NCBI RefSeq assembly: GCF_025790165.1
Contig: NZ_CP094970.1
Coordinates: 4,650,001-4,714,000 of the forward strand
DNA from: Solicola gregarius
Lineage (GTDB): Bacteria; Actinomycetota; Actinomycetes; Propionibacteriales; Nocardioidaceae
Length of the DNA: 64,000 nucleotides
Reading direction: 5' to 3'
The notes beneath the pieces are model-generated. The model made no database searches, was not told the origin of the DNA, and worked only from the letters and a program-made list of their open reading frames with translations. A program made the translations under genes and the position numbers. Positions 9,885 through 18,191 of the stretch are shown here, one piece after another; position 1 is the stretch's first letter; each line of letters begins with the position of its first letter.

Positions 9885-10232
9885 ATGACCACAGACGTCG
9901 AAGCCACGGCGAATCTCCACGAGACCTTGCGCGAGCTGCGTACGACGGCACAGGGAGCGCACAGTGGCCGTGCGGCACACAAGCTGACCGGTGGGCCCGA
10001 CTCGCATCTGACCCAGACCGTCATCGCCATGACGGCAGGCACGACACTGGCCGAGCACGAGAATCCCGGCGAGGCGACGCTGCTCGTACTCGAGGGCGCG
10101 GTGCGACTTGAGGCGGGAGACGAGTCCTGGGAGGGCCGCAACGGAGACCTGCTCTCCGTTCCGGACGCGCGACACAGCCTCGATGCGCTGCTCGACTCGG
10201 CCGTCCTCCTGACTGCGGTCAAGCGCGTCTGA
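9885..10232 (+). CDS. Single-domain cupin protein
   Basis: A 115-aa cupin. The barrel motifs are partly recognisable: the usual first metal motif is reduced to L-A-E-H-E-N-P-G-E-A-T-L-L-V-L-E-G, and motif 2 is G-D-L-L-S-V-P-D-A-R-H-S. Many small cupins of this kind act as sensors or sugar/metal-binding proteins, and no substrate can be named. AGGGAG lies 7 nt before ATG 9885. The MerR-clamp fusion starts 46 nt downstream on the same strand, so the two may form one transcription unit. Confidence 0.75.
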   Translation: MTTDVEATANLHETLRELRTTAQGAHSGRAAHKLTGGPDSHLTQTVIAMTAGTTLAEHENPGEATLLVLEGAVRLEAGDESWEGRNGDLLSVPDARHSLDALLDSAVLLTAVKRV

Positions 10233-10278
10233 CCCGGCCCTTGACCTTCGAGCGGCTGGAAACCACAGACTCAGCCAG

Positions 10279-11349
10279 GTGACCGAACCACTTCTGACGA
10301 TCAGCGCATTCGCGCGCGCCGTCGACCTCGCGCCCGGCACGCTCCGTTACTACGACGAGGCCGAGCTGCTGGCACCGACCGAGGTCGACGCGAACACCGG
10401 ATACCGCTACTACACTCCCGAGCTCGAGCGGCGCGCCCACATGATCCGGCGGATGCGCGATGTCGGCGTGCCGATCGAGACCATGCGATCGGTACTCGAC
10501 GGTCCGGTCGACGACGCTGCCCACCTCCTGCAGGGGTTCGCGGAACGCGCGAACGAGTCCGCGCAACGCGCCCAGAGCGCCGTTGCCGATGTGATCGCGA
10601 GCCTGCGGGCCGAATCGGCCACGGCCAAGCCGGTCTCGGTGCTGGCGGATGCCGCGGAGCTCGCCGCCGCGCTGAGACGCGTCGTACCCGCGGCGAGCGG
10701 CGAGCCGGACTCACCGCTCGGCGTGGTCGCGTTGGATATCCATGACGACACCCTTTCGGTCGTCGCCACCGACCGCTACTGGCTGGCGTGCTGGGACGTC
10801 CCGCTCGCGGATCACGACGGCGACCCGCGCCGCTTCGTCGTCGCCCGCTCCCGGGTCGCCGACGTCGCGACCTGGCTGGCGCGCCGCGAGGTCGTACGAC
10901 TGACGGAGGCAGACGGCCGGCTGCGGCTCACCGACGAAGGCGGCGGCTCGTCGGACGTCGGCCTCGAGGTCGACCGATTCCCGGCGTATCGGCTGATCGT
11001 CGACGGGGTCGCCGCCCACGGCGGCCGCGCAACTCTCGACCGGTCCTCGCTGCTCGCGGCGCTGGCCCCTGCCGAGTCCACGGCACTCGTCGTACGCGTC
11101 GGCACCGACCGGGTCACGGTTCAGCCACACGGCAGCGCCGAGGGCGTACGCCTCGAGGCGACGACGTCCGGTGCGCCCGTCGAGCTGGGCTTCTCCCCCA
11201 CGCTGCTCGGCACGGCGCTGAACGCGATGGTCGGAACGGACGTCACGCTGGCGTACGACGCGGCCGACCGAGCGGTACGGCTCGGTTCGGCGGAACAGCG
11301 CCGGTTCCTCGCGCTCGTGATGCCGATGAAGCTGGAGCCGACGGCGTGA
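10279..11349 (+). CDS. MerR-type regulator fused to a DnaN-like sliding-clamp module
   Basis: A 356-aa protein with an unusual architecture. Residues 5-75 are a MerR winged helix (L-T-I-S-A-F-A-R-A...T-L-R-Y-Y-D-E-A-E-L-L, then G-Y-R-Y-Y). Residues 80-115 form the helical linker that normally dimerises MerR proteins. Residues about 124-352 resemble the last two domains of the DNA polymerase III beta clamp: V-V-A-T-D-R-Y-W-L-A (161-170), R-F-P-A-Y-R-L-I (233-240), L-G-F-S-P-T-L-L (303-310) and the terminal F-L-A-L-V-M-P-M-K-L (343-352), which in DnaN lines the partner-binding pocket. The stop overlaps the next MFS gene by 4 nt, so that transporter is the obvious target. The GTG start lacks a strong ribosome site. 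Confidence 0.8.
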   Translation: MTEPLLTISAFARAVDLAPGTLRYYDEAELLAPTEVDANTGYRYYTPELERRAHMIRRMRDVGVPIETMRSVLDGPVDDAAHLLQGFAERANESAQRAQSAVADVIASLRAESATAKPVSVLADAAELAAALRRVVPAASGEPDSPLGVVALDIHDDTLSVVATDRYWLACWDVPLADHDGDPRRFVVARSRVADVATWLARREVVRLTEADGRLRLTDEGGGSSDVGLEVDRFPAYRLIVDGVAAHGGRATLDRSSLLAALAPAESTALVVRVGTDRVTVQPHGSAEGVRLEATTSGAPVELGFSPTLLGTALNAMVGTDVTLAYDAADRAVRLGSAEQRRFLALVMPMKLEPTA

Positions 11350-12587
11350 CCGCGAGTACGGAGCCGGCCGGCAGAACGCGGCCGGTGCTCACCCGCGGGT
11401 TCGCGGCATGGCTGTCCGCGAGTACGTTGGCCGCCGCCGGCGACGGGATCCTCTACTTCGCGATCGGCTGGACGGCGACGGGGATCGGCAGCGGATTCGC
11501 CGGTCTCGCAATGACCTTGGTCGTGCTGCCGCGTACGTTGTTGTTGCTCGTCGGCGGCGCGGCCGGTGACCGCTGGGGCTTACGCCGGACCATGATCGGC
11601 TGCGACCTCGTCCTCGCCGGTGTGCTCGCCGGGTATCTCGCCGCGGACCGGACCTCCGCCTCGACGGCCCTGCTCCTCGCGACGCTCGCGGTCGCGATCG
11701 GCACCACCAGCGCGTTCCGGATGCCCGCTGCCGGGGCGTTTCCGCGGCTGTTCGCCGACGACGACACGCTCGCCCGCACGATGTCGGTGACGAGCAGCCT
11801 GCTGCAGATCGCCCGGCTGGTCGGCCCGCCCCTCGGTGGACTCGTCGTCGCCGCCGCCGGCATGTCCGGCGCCGTCGGATGGAACCTCGCCGGATGCCTG
11901 ATCATCCTCGTCGTCCTCGCGTCGGTGCGACCTCCGAACGAGCGGCGCGACGACGTACCGGACCAGGGCTCGACGTACGACCGGGTTCGAGCCGCCCTCG
12001 CCGCCGCACGACGCCTGCCGGGCGTCGTCGCGATACTCGCCGCGATCGGGCTCTTCGCCGCCGGGGTGATCCCGATGCTCAGCCTGTGCGTACCCCTTGC
12101 GGCGCGCGAGCGGGGCTGGAGCGCGGGTGCGACGGGCGTCGTCGAGACGTGCTGGATCGTCGGTACGTTGAGCATCACCGTGCTGGTCGCCCGGTTCGGA
12201 ACCCGGACGAAGGCATTCGGTCCGCTCGTCGGCGGACCCTTGCTCACAGCGGCCGGGGTGTTGACCGTCGCGTTCGCAGAGAGCCTCGCCGCGGCGTACG
12301 CCGGGGCGGTCGTGATGGGTCTCGGAACTGCCGTCTTCACGACGCATGCGATGCCGCTGTACGTACTACGCACCCCGAAGGGAATGCTCGCGCGGTTCCA
12401 GGCGCTCAGTGGGCTGGTGCAGGTCGCGCCGATGGTGGTGACCAACAATGCCCTCGGTGCGATCGCGAGCGGTGGTCACGCCACCCGGTCGATGGTGCTG
12501 GTCGCCGTCGGCACGCTGCTGGCCGCCGCGGTCGTGACGGCGAACCCGGCGTTGCGCTCGGCACGCCTCGACGGCGGCGCCGGATAA
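11346..12587 (+). CDS. MFS transporter coupled to the MerR-clamp regulator
   Basis: A 413-aa, 12-helix major facilitator. The loop 2-3 motif G-G-A-A-G-D-R-W-G-L-R-R matches MFS motif A, and the helices resemble MFS exporters of the enterobactin-exporter/macrolide-efflux (MFS_3) type. GTG 11346 overlaps the regulator stop (GTGA), implying tight co-expression with the MerR fusion. MerR proteins next to efflux pumps usually activate them on drug binding, so an exporter of a toxic compound is likely but not proven. A strong hairpin follows at 12618-12664. Confidence 0.8.
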   Translation: MTASTEPAGRTRPVLTRGFAAWLSASTLAAAGDGILYFAIGWTATGIGSGFAGLAMTLVVLPRTLLLLVGGAAGDRWGLRRTMIGCDLVLAGVLAGYLAADRTSASTALLLATLAVAIGTTSAFRMPAAGAFPRLFADDDTLARTMSVTSSLLQIARLVGPPLGGLVVAAAGMSGAVGWNLAGCLIILVVLASVRPPNERRDDVPDQGSTYDRVRAALAAARRLPGVVAILAAIGLFAAGVIPMLSLCVPLAARERGWSAGATGVVETCWIVGTLSITVLVARFGTRTKAFGPLVGGPLLTAAGVLTVAFAESLAAAYAGAVVMGLGTAVFTTHAMPLYVLRTPKGMLARFQALSGLVQVAPMVVTNNALGAIASGGHATRSMVLVAVGTLLAAAVVTANPALRSARLDGGAG

Positions 12588-12617
12588 CCTCGGGCACGGA
12601 TCGTCGTTGAACCGGGT

Positions 12618-12664
12618 AGACCCGCCCGGTGGCGGCGACTCGACACGCGACACCGGGCGGGTCT
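12618..12664. terminator. Bidirectional terminator between MFS gene and sigA
   Basis: AGACCCGCCCGGTG (12618-12631) pairs perfectly with CACCGGGCGGGTCT (12651-12664) across a 19-nt loop. It serves the convergent MFS (+) and sigA (-) genes. Confidence 0.8.
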
Positions 12665-12695
12665 GACCAGTCCGGGCCGTAGAAACTGCGCAGGC

Positions 12696-14153
12696 TCAGT
12701 CGAGGTAGTCGCGCAGCACCTGTGAGCGCGACGGGTGGCGCAACTTGCTCATCGTCTTCGACTCGATCTGGCGGATCCGCTCGCGCGTGACGCCGTAGAC
12801 CTTACCGATCTCGTCGAGGGTCTTGGGCTGGCCATCGGTCAGACCGAAGCGCATCGAGACGACGCCCGCCTCGCGTTCGCTGAGCGTGTCGAGTACCGCG
12901 TGCAGCTGCTCCTGCAGCAGCGTGAACGACACGGCGTCGGCCGGCACGATCGCCTCGGAGTCCTCGATCAGGTCGCCGAACTCGGAATCGCCGTCCTCGC
13001 CGAGCGGGGTGTGCAGGCTGATCGGCTCGCGGCCGTACTTCTGTACCTCGACGACCTTCTCGGGGGTCATGTCGAGCTCGACGGCGAGTTCCTCGGGGGT
13101 GGGCTCGCGACCGAGGTCCTGCAGCATCTGGCGCTGCACCCGGGCGAGCTTGTTGATGACCTCGACCATGTGCACCGGGATACGGATGGTGCGCGCCTGG
13201 TCGGCCATCGCGCGGGTGATCGCCTGCCGGATCCACCAGGTGGCGTACGTCGAGAACTTGTAGCCCTTGGTGTAATCGAACTTCTCGACCGCGCGGATCA
13301 GACCGAGGTTGCCCTCCTGGATCAGATCGAGGAACAGCATGCCGCGACCGGTGTAACGCTTCGCGAGCGAGACGACGAGCCGCAGGTTCGCCTCCAGCAG
13401 GTGGTTCTTCGCGCGCTTGCCGTCGACGGTGATCCACTCGAGCTCTTCGGTCAGCTTCGCCGAGATCTTGTCGCCCGAGGCGAGCTTCTCCTCGCTGAAC
13501 AGACCCGCCTCGATCCGCTTGGCGAGCTCGACCTCCTGCGCCGCGTTGAGCAGGGATACCTTGCCGATCTGCTTCAGGTAGTCCTTGACCGGGTCGGCGG
13601 TCGCGCCGGCGACCGTGACCTGCTGCTCCGGCTCGTCTGTGTCATCGGTCGTGGAGAGCGTGAAGCCCTGCTTCTCGTCCTCCTTGAGCGTCGGGTCGTT
13701 GGCGAGGTCCTTCTCGAACTCCTCGTCGGGGATGTCGGCCAGCACCTTCTTGCCCGACTTGTCGACCTTCGTGACGGCCTCGGCCGTCGTCGTCGCCTTG
13801 CCCGCCGTCTTCTTGGCAGCGGCCTTCTTCGCCGTCGGCTTCGCGGCCTTCTTGGCTGCGGGCTTCTTCTTCGCGGCCTTCTTGGTCGACGCGGTGACGG
13901 TCGCCCGGCTGCTCGCGGCGGCGGCAACGCGCTTGGGCGAGTCGGACCCCGTGACCTCTACCGTGATGCCGGAGTCGGCGAGCAGACGTAGCAGCGCCTT
14001 GTGGTGGGAGGGCGATATCGACGCCGCTGCGACCGTGGCGCGTACGTCGTCCGCGCTGACGCGACCCGTGGACTTGCCCGTCTCGATCAGATCGGTCACT
14101 GCCGGGGAGTTGAGCAGAACGTGTTGCATGGTGCTAGCCGTGCTGGCGGACAC
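12696..14153 (-). CDS. sigA: Primary RNA polymerase sigma factor (SigA/HrdB)
   Basis: A 485-aa primary sigma-70. After a short N-terminal region comes a Lys/Ala/Pro-rich, histone-H1-like stretch ([10 protein letters not shown] repeats), typical of actinobacterial SigA. Then follow region 1.2 ([11 protein letters not shown]), region 2 ([16 protein letters not shown], with the promoter-melting aromatics), region 3 and the region 4.2 helix-turn-helix ([20 protein letters not shown]). GTG 14153 is chosen over an upstream TTG because GAGAGG lies 6 nt before it. It is the housekeeping factor that should read most promoters in this window. Confidence 0.97.
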   Translation of the reverse strand: MSASTASTMQHVLLNSPAVTDLIETGKSTGRVSADDVRATVAAASISPSHHKALLRLLADSGITVEVTGSDSPKRVAAAASSRATVTASTKKAAKKKPAAKKAAKPTAKKAAAKKTAGKATTTAEAVTKVDKSGKKVLADIPDEEFEKDLANDPTLKEDEKQGFTLSTTDDTDEPEQQVTVAGATADPVKDYLKQIGKVSLLNAAQEVELAKRIEAGLFSEEKLASGDKISAKLTEELEWITVDGKRAKNHLLEANLRLVVSLAKRYTGRGMLFLDLIQEGNLGLIRAVEKFDYTKGYKFSTYATWWIRQAITRAMADQARTIRIPVHMVEVINKLARVQRQMLQDLGREPTPEELAVELDMTPEKVVEVQKYGREPISLHTPLGEDGDSEFGDLIEDSEAIVPADAVSFTLLQEQLHAVLDTLSEREAGVVSMRFGLTDGQPKTLDEIGKVYGVTRERIRQIESKTMSKLRHPSRSQVLRDYLD

Positions 14154-14279
14154 AAAAGACCTCTCGACTACGGAATGATGGCGCGGCAAACCACCCTCCG
14201 GTCAACCGCAGCACACCAAGTCTGCCACGCCTTCGGCGCAGAATCACGGCGACCCTGCGCGCGCGGCGCGGGGAGTGCT

Positions 14280-14684
14280 CTACTTCTCGGCCTTGACCGC
14301 CAGCACAGGGCATGGCGAGTCGAGGAGTACGCGCTGCGCATTGCTCCCGAGGATCAGTTTCCCGACCGGCGAGCGCCGGCGTAGGCCGATGACGATGAAG
14401 TCGGCGTTCAGGTCTTCGGCGACCTTGATCAGGTCGTCGGCGGGATCCATGCCGCGTACCAGCTGGCGGATCTCGTGGTCGACGCCGGCATCCTGCAGCT
14501 TGTCGCGCACCTCCTGCAACTGCTGTTCGGTCTCGAGTGCGTCGTCGCGGTCGAAGTCGCGACCGCCCCGGTGGGAGTTGACGACAACGAGCCGGGCGTT
14601 ACGCAGGACCGCCTCCTCGGCGGCTCGGTCGAGCGCGGCTCTGCCTTCCTGCTTAGGGACGTAGCCCACCACGATCGTGCTCAT
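14280..14684 (-). CDS. Universal stress protein (UspA family)
   Basis: A 134-aa single Usp domain. It begins M-S-T-I-V-V-G-Y-V and ends with the nucleotide-loop region V-G-K-L-I-L-G-S-N-A-Q-R-V-L followed by C-P-V-L-A-V-K, the standard ATP-binding Usp C-terminus. A strong AGGAGG precedes ATG 14684. It lies upstream of sigA on the same strand, with 126 nt between them. Usp proteins respond to starvation, hypoxia or stress; the exact signal is unknown. Confidence 0.88.
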   Translation of the reverse strand: MSTIVVGYVPKQEGRAALDRAAEEAVLRNARLVVVNSHRGGRDFDRDDALETEQQLQEVRDKLQDAGVDHEIRQLVRGMDPADDLIKVAEDLNADFIVIGLRRRSPVGKLILGSNAQRVLLDSPCPVLAVKAEK

Positions 14685-14834
14685 GACTGGCACCCTCCTG
14701 TCGTCGCGTTCGAAACCGCCATCGGCGATGGTCGCCATGAGGCTATCCGATATGAGTCCCGGCGGCGACGGGTCCGAGTGGCTCGGTTGTGGACAACGGC
14801 GCCGATCGCCTGCCACCACGGCATCCTGACAGAC

Positions 14835-15323
14835 ATGAGACGCATCAAGCCGGAGCTCGACGGCGTCGACGCCGACCGCGCCGACGCGTTCGCGCGGTGG
14901 CGCATCCTCGGCCTGCGCGGCACCTGCCACGGTCGCGGGTTCAAACCGCGCCTCGGCCTCGTCACGATCGCCGACGTCAACGGCGCCCGTCATCTGCCCG
15001 AGGATGTCGCCTGGTGGGAGCCGCCACGACCCGTCGTCGGCCCGCGCGTCGTCTCGCTGCGACTCGTCGACGCCGGCCTCGCGACCGAGATCGCGGCACG
15101 GCTGCTGAACGAGGCCGGCGGCGAGCCGGTCGTCGCCGTGTGGACCCGACTGGGTGCCAACGACGAGACCGACAGCGACGTGTGCTGGTGGTCCGCCCTA
15201 CGTCAGGGAGCTGCGATCGCCGAGGTGGCGATCCCTCCGATGCTGGTGATCACGCGTTCCGGCTGGAGGTGCGTGCCGCACGGATCGAGCCGCACCTGGC
15301 GACGGCTGCGGCCGACCGCGTAG
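14835..15323 (+). CDS. Hypothetical protein, family not recognised
   Basis: A 162-aa soluble protein, divergent from the Usp gene. It has no signal peptide or membrane segment. Its composition and third-position G+C agree with real coding sequence, and it begins at ATG 14835 shortly after a hydrophilic leader. Notable features are several tryptophans (W-W-E-P-P-R-P near residue 60; C-W-W-S-A-L-R near 127) and an R-G-T-C-H-G-R-G-F-K-P-R-L-G-L-V-T stretch. I do not recognise a domain. The C-terminus (S-S-R-T-W-R-R-L-R-P-T-A) is basic. Confidence 0.6.
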   Translation: MRRIKPELDGVDADRADAFARWRILGLRGTCHGRGFKPRLGLVTIADVNGARHLPEDVAWWEPPRPVVGPRVVSLRLVDAGLATEIAARLLNEAGGEPVVAVWTRLGANDETDSDVCWWSALRQGAAIAEVAIPPMLVITRSGWRCVPHGSSRTWRRLRPTA

Positions 15324-15409
15324 GCCGTGTCTGCTTGTCCGGTGTCGACCAGCGAGCGGGTCTCCGCGCCCGATCCGGCAAGGCGCAGGAGCGAAAATGG
15401 AGCCGACCC

Positions 15410-16885
15410 TCACAACGACCAGGCGTGCACCGGCTCGTTGCTGTGCATCCGCTCCTCGTACGCGAGCACGACCGCCCGCAGCGCGTCGAGCCGGCTGCGC
15501 CGCGCATCGTCGTACGCCTTGCGGAACGCCGCGATCTGCCACGTCGAACCGTTGCGGCCCGTGAGACACCGTTGTTCGATGACGCCGAGCAGCCGGTCGC
15601 GCTCCCGCGCACCGACGCCGAACGACTCGAGCCCTTCGTACGCGAGCGGCAGCAGCCGACGCAGGACGAGCTCCGTCGCCGGCACGGCGCCGAGCCCGGG
15701 CCAGAACAGCTGCGCGTCGATGCCGTGCCGGGCGGCGGTGTGGAAGTTCTCCTCGGCGGCGCTGAACGACATCTGCGACCACAGTGGCCGTTCGTCGCCG
15801 ACCAGCGCTCTCGTGACGCCGAAGTAGAACGCCGCGTTGGCCATCGTGTCGACGATCGTCGGCCCCGCCGGGAGCACGCGGTTCTCGACGCGTACGTGCG
15901 GCCGGTCCGCGACGACGTCGTACACCGGGCGGTTCCAGCGGTAGATCGTGCCGTTGTGCAGTCGCAGCTCCGCAAGCGACGGGGTGTCGCCCCGCTCGAA
16001 CACCTCGACCGGATCCTCGTCCTCGAGAATCGGCAGCAACGCCGGGAAGTAGCGGACGTTCTCCTCGAACAGGTCGAAGATCGAGTTGATCCACCGCTCG
16101 CCGAACCACACGCGGGAGCGAACGCCCTGCGTCTTGAGCTCTTCGCTGCGGGTGTCCGTCGCCTGCTCGAACAGCGCGATCCGCGTCTCGTGCCATAGCT
16201 GCTTGCCGAGCAGGAACGGCGAGTTCGCACCCAAGGCGAGTTGCACCCCCGCGACCGCCTGCGAGGCGTTCCAGTACGGCGCGTAGTCGTCCGGACTGAC
16301 CTGCAGATGCAGCTGCGTACTCGTGCACGCCGCCTCGGGGACGATCGTGTCCGCGGTCGTCTGCAGCCGGTCGGCACCGTCGATCGTGATCGAGATGTCC
16401 TCGCCACGAGCGGCAAGGATCTGGTCGGACAGCAGCTCGTACCGCGGGTTCGGCGACAACGACTCGGCGGTCATGTGGCCGTGCTCCAGCGTCGGCAGGA
16501 TGCCGATGACGAGCAGGTGTGCCCCGACACCCGAAGCCTTGCGCGCCGCCTCGTTGAGGTCGTCGCGGATCCCGCTCTCGAACGCCTCCAGGCCACCGTC
16601 GTCGAGCCGTCGGGGTGGCACATTGATCTCGATGTTGAACTGGCCGAGCTCGGTCTGGAAGTCGTCGTCGGCGATCGCCTCGAGCGCCTCGACATTCTTC
16701 AGCGCAGGTGAGCCCTGCTCGTCGATGAGGTTCAGCTCGATCTCGATACCCGACATCGGTCGGTCGACGTCGAACCGCGACGCACTGAGCATGCGGGCGA
16801 ACACGTCCAGGCAGCGACGTACCTTCGCCCGGTATCGAGTGCGGTCCTCGCGACTGAACGTACGCTGGTCGACTTCCTGGCCCAT
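15410..16885 (-). CDS. Glutamate-cysteine ligase family protein (GCS2 type)
   Basis: A 491-aa member of the GCS2/carboxylate-amine ligase group. Glutamine-synthetase-like active-site strands are visible: G-I-E-I-E-L-N-L near residue 46, Q-F-N-I-E-I-N-V-P-P near 102, T-S-T-Q-L-H-L-Q-V-S, and R-V-E-N-R-V-L-P-A-G-P-T. These ATP-grasp-like ligases join an amino compound to the gamma-carboxyl of glutamate. In actinomycetes related enzymes make gamma-glutamylcysteine (for example in ergothioneine synthesis) or unknown amides. No mycothiol or ergothioneine gene is adjacent, so the true substrate is open. ATG 16885 begins M-G-Q-E-V, a conserved start in this subfamily. Confidence 0.82.
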   Translation of the reverse strand: MGQEVDQRTFSREDRTRYRAKVRRCLDVFARMLSASRFDVDRPMSGIEIELNLIDEQGSPALKNVEALEAIADDDFQTELGQFNIEINVPPRRLDDGGLEAFESGIRDDLNEAARKASGVGAHLLVIGILPTLEHGHMTAESLSPNPRYELLSDQILAARGEDISITIDGADRLQTTADTIVPEAACTSTQLHLQVSPDDYAPYWNASQAVAGVQLALGANSPFLLGKQLWHETRIALFEQATDTRSEELKTQGVRSRVWFGERWINSIFDLFEENVRYFPALLPILEDEDPVEVFERGDTPSLAELRLHNGTIYRWNRPVYDVVADRPHVRVENRVLPAGPTIVDTMANAAFYFGVTRALVGDERPLWSQMSFSAAEENFHTAARHGIDAQLFWPGLGAVPATELVLRRLLPLAYEGLESFGVGARERDRLLGVIEQRCLTGRNGSTWQIAAFRKAYDDARRSRLDALRAVVLAYEERMHSNEPVHAWSL

Positions 16886-16934
16886 GGCGGCTCCCGTGCA
16901 ACTGGTGCGCCCGAGTCTGCCATCCCCGAGCGCG

Positions 16935-18098
16935 TCATGCGGATTGTTGCTCGGCCTCGGGTGGAAACTGCGAGCGGATCATCGCCGGGTCGAACGGCCG
17001 CCACGCGCTCGGCGGCACGCAGCGCTCGAGCATGTCCGTGAGCAAGGTGCCCATCGAATAGGCCGGTTCGACCTCGCTGACGCGGTCGAGCGCACAGCGG
17101 GCCTGCGTGCCGTTCCCGGACAGCCAGCACGCGAACGCCGCGAGACACAGGGGCGCCGGCTCGAAGGGCGAGACCGCCCGCTGCGCGACGCCCGTCCACA
17201 GTTGCCGATGGTGCTCGGCGTTGTCGCGGTCGATGTACGACCACGCGAGGTCGCGTACGGGCAGGAGCAGCGTCCAGATGGTGAGCCGAGCGGCATCCTC
17301 GTCACTCAGCGAACCGGCGCGCTCGCCGTCGAGCTCCGACAGCAGGTCGGTCACGTACGCAGCACCCGCGCGCAGCAGGTCCGGATGCCGGCCGAGCCGG
17401 CCGTGGTCCCACGACTGCTCGTCCTCCACGTCGAGGCCCCCGGCGGCGAGGACCTCGGTCACCATCCGCTCGGTCACGGCCTCCATCTCGACGCGCCGGG
17501 CACCCGCGACACCATGGAACCGCTGCTCGACGGCGGACCGGTCGGGAAGCACCTCGAGCCCGTTGAAGACGGCGTCCGCAAGCGTCGACGACGACTCGAT
17601 GTCGTACGGCGTGCCGTCCGACGGGCAGCATTCCTCACGGTCGCAGTCGTACGACCAGTAGCGCGCCCCGTCGCAGCGCACCGCCTCACGTACGTCGATG
17701 TCGTGCTGCGACAGCTTCCGGCGCAGTTCGGCCACGAGCGCGTCGGCGGACAACCGGTCGACTCCGCGTACGTCGCTGCTCGGCTCGGGCTCGGTGTAGG
17801 CGACGAGGAGGACGCCGTCGGGTTGCTGCGCGACCAGCGGCGGCAGCAGCTGGGCAGCGCACTCGTCGGCGTACTCGGGCGCCGGCAGGTCGGCACGTAG
17901 ATGGAACACGAATCGCTTGCCCTGCAGCGCGATCGCGACCAGCGACCGCCGTGGGTGGAACCCGAGCGCCGCCGGCACACAGCCGAGGAGGTCGGGGATC
18001 GAGGTGGCTCGCAGGACCGGTCGGTCTACCGGACGACCGGACCGCGACGTACTGAGTTTGCGCGCCGTGGCGCGTCTTGATCGACTGCTCACACTCAC
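16935..18098 (-). CDS. DUF4192 family protein
   Basis: A 387-aa soluble protein. The family pattern is clear: L-L-G-C-V-P-A-A-L-G-F-H-P-R-R-S-L-V near the N-terminus, then a Rossmann-like half with L-L-V-A-Y-T-E, a Cys-rich C-D-R-E-E-C-C-P segment before the T-P-Y-D-I-E-S-S motif, and a helical C-terminus with A-A-F-A-C-W-L-S-G-N-G-T-Q-A-R. It is widespread in actinomycetes and of unknown role. Two in-frame GTG codons (18098, 18092) are possible starts. It is divergent from dinB with 93 bp between them, which should hold both promoters. Confidence 0.82.
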   Translation of the reverse strand: MSVSSRSRRATARKLSTSRSGRPVDRPVLRATSIPDLLGCVPAALGFHPRRSLVAIALQGKRFVFHLRADLPAPEYADECAAQLLPPLVAQQPDGVLLVAYTEPEPSSDVRGVDRLSADALVAELRRKLSQHDIDVREAVRCDGARYWSYDCDREECCPSDGTPYDIESSSTLADAVFNGLEVLPDRSAVEQRFHGVAGARRVEMEAVTERMVTEVLAAGGLDVEDEQSWDHGRLGRHPDLLRAGAAYVTDLLSELDGERAGSLSDEDAARLTIWTLLLPVRDLAWSYIDRDNAEHHRQLWTGVAQRAVSPFEPAPLCLAAFACWLSGNGTQARCALDRVSEVEPAYSMGTLLTDMLERCVPPSAWRPFDPAMIRSQFPPEAEQQSA

Positions 18099-18191
18099 AA
18101 GATGCCGCCGCGCGGCGAAACGTGTCGGAGTTATCCACAGGGCCGGCCCGTCACGGCGCCGATGTCGGTACCGACTGCGACGATGGGCGTC

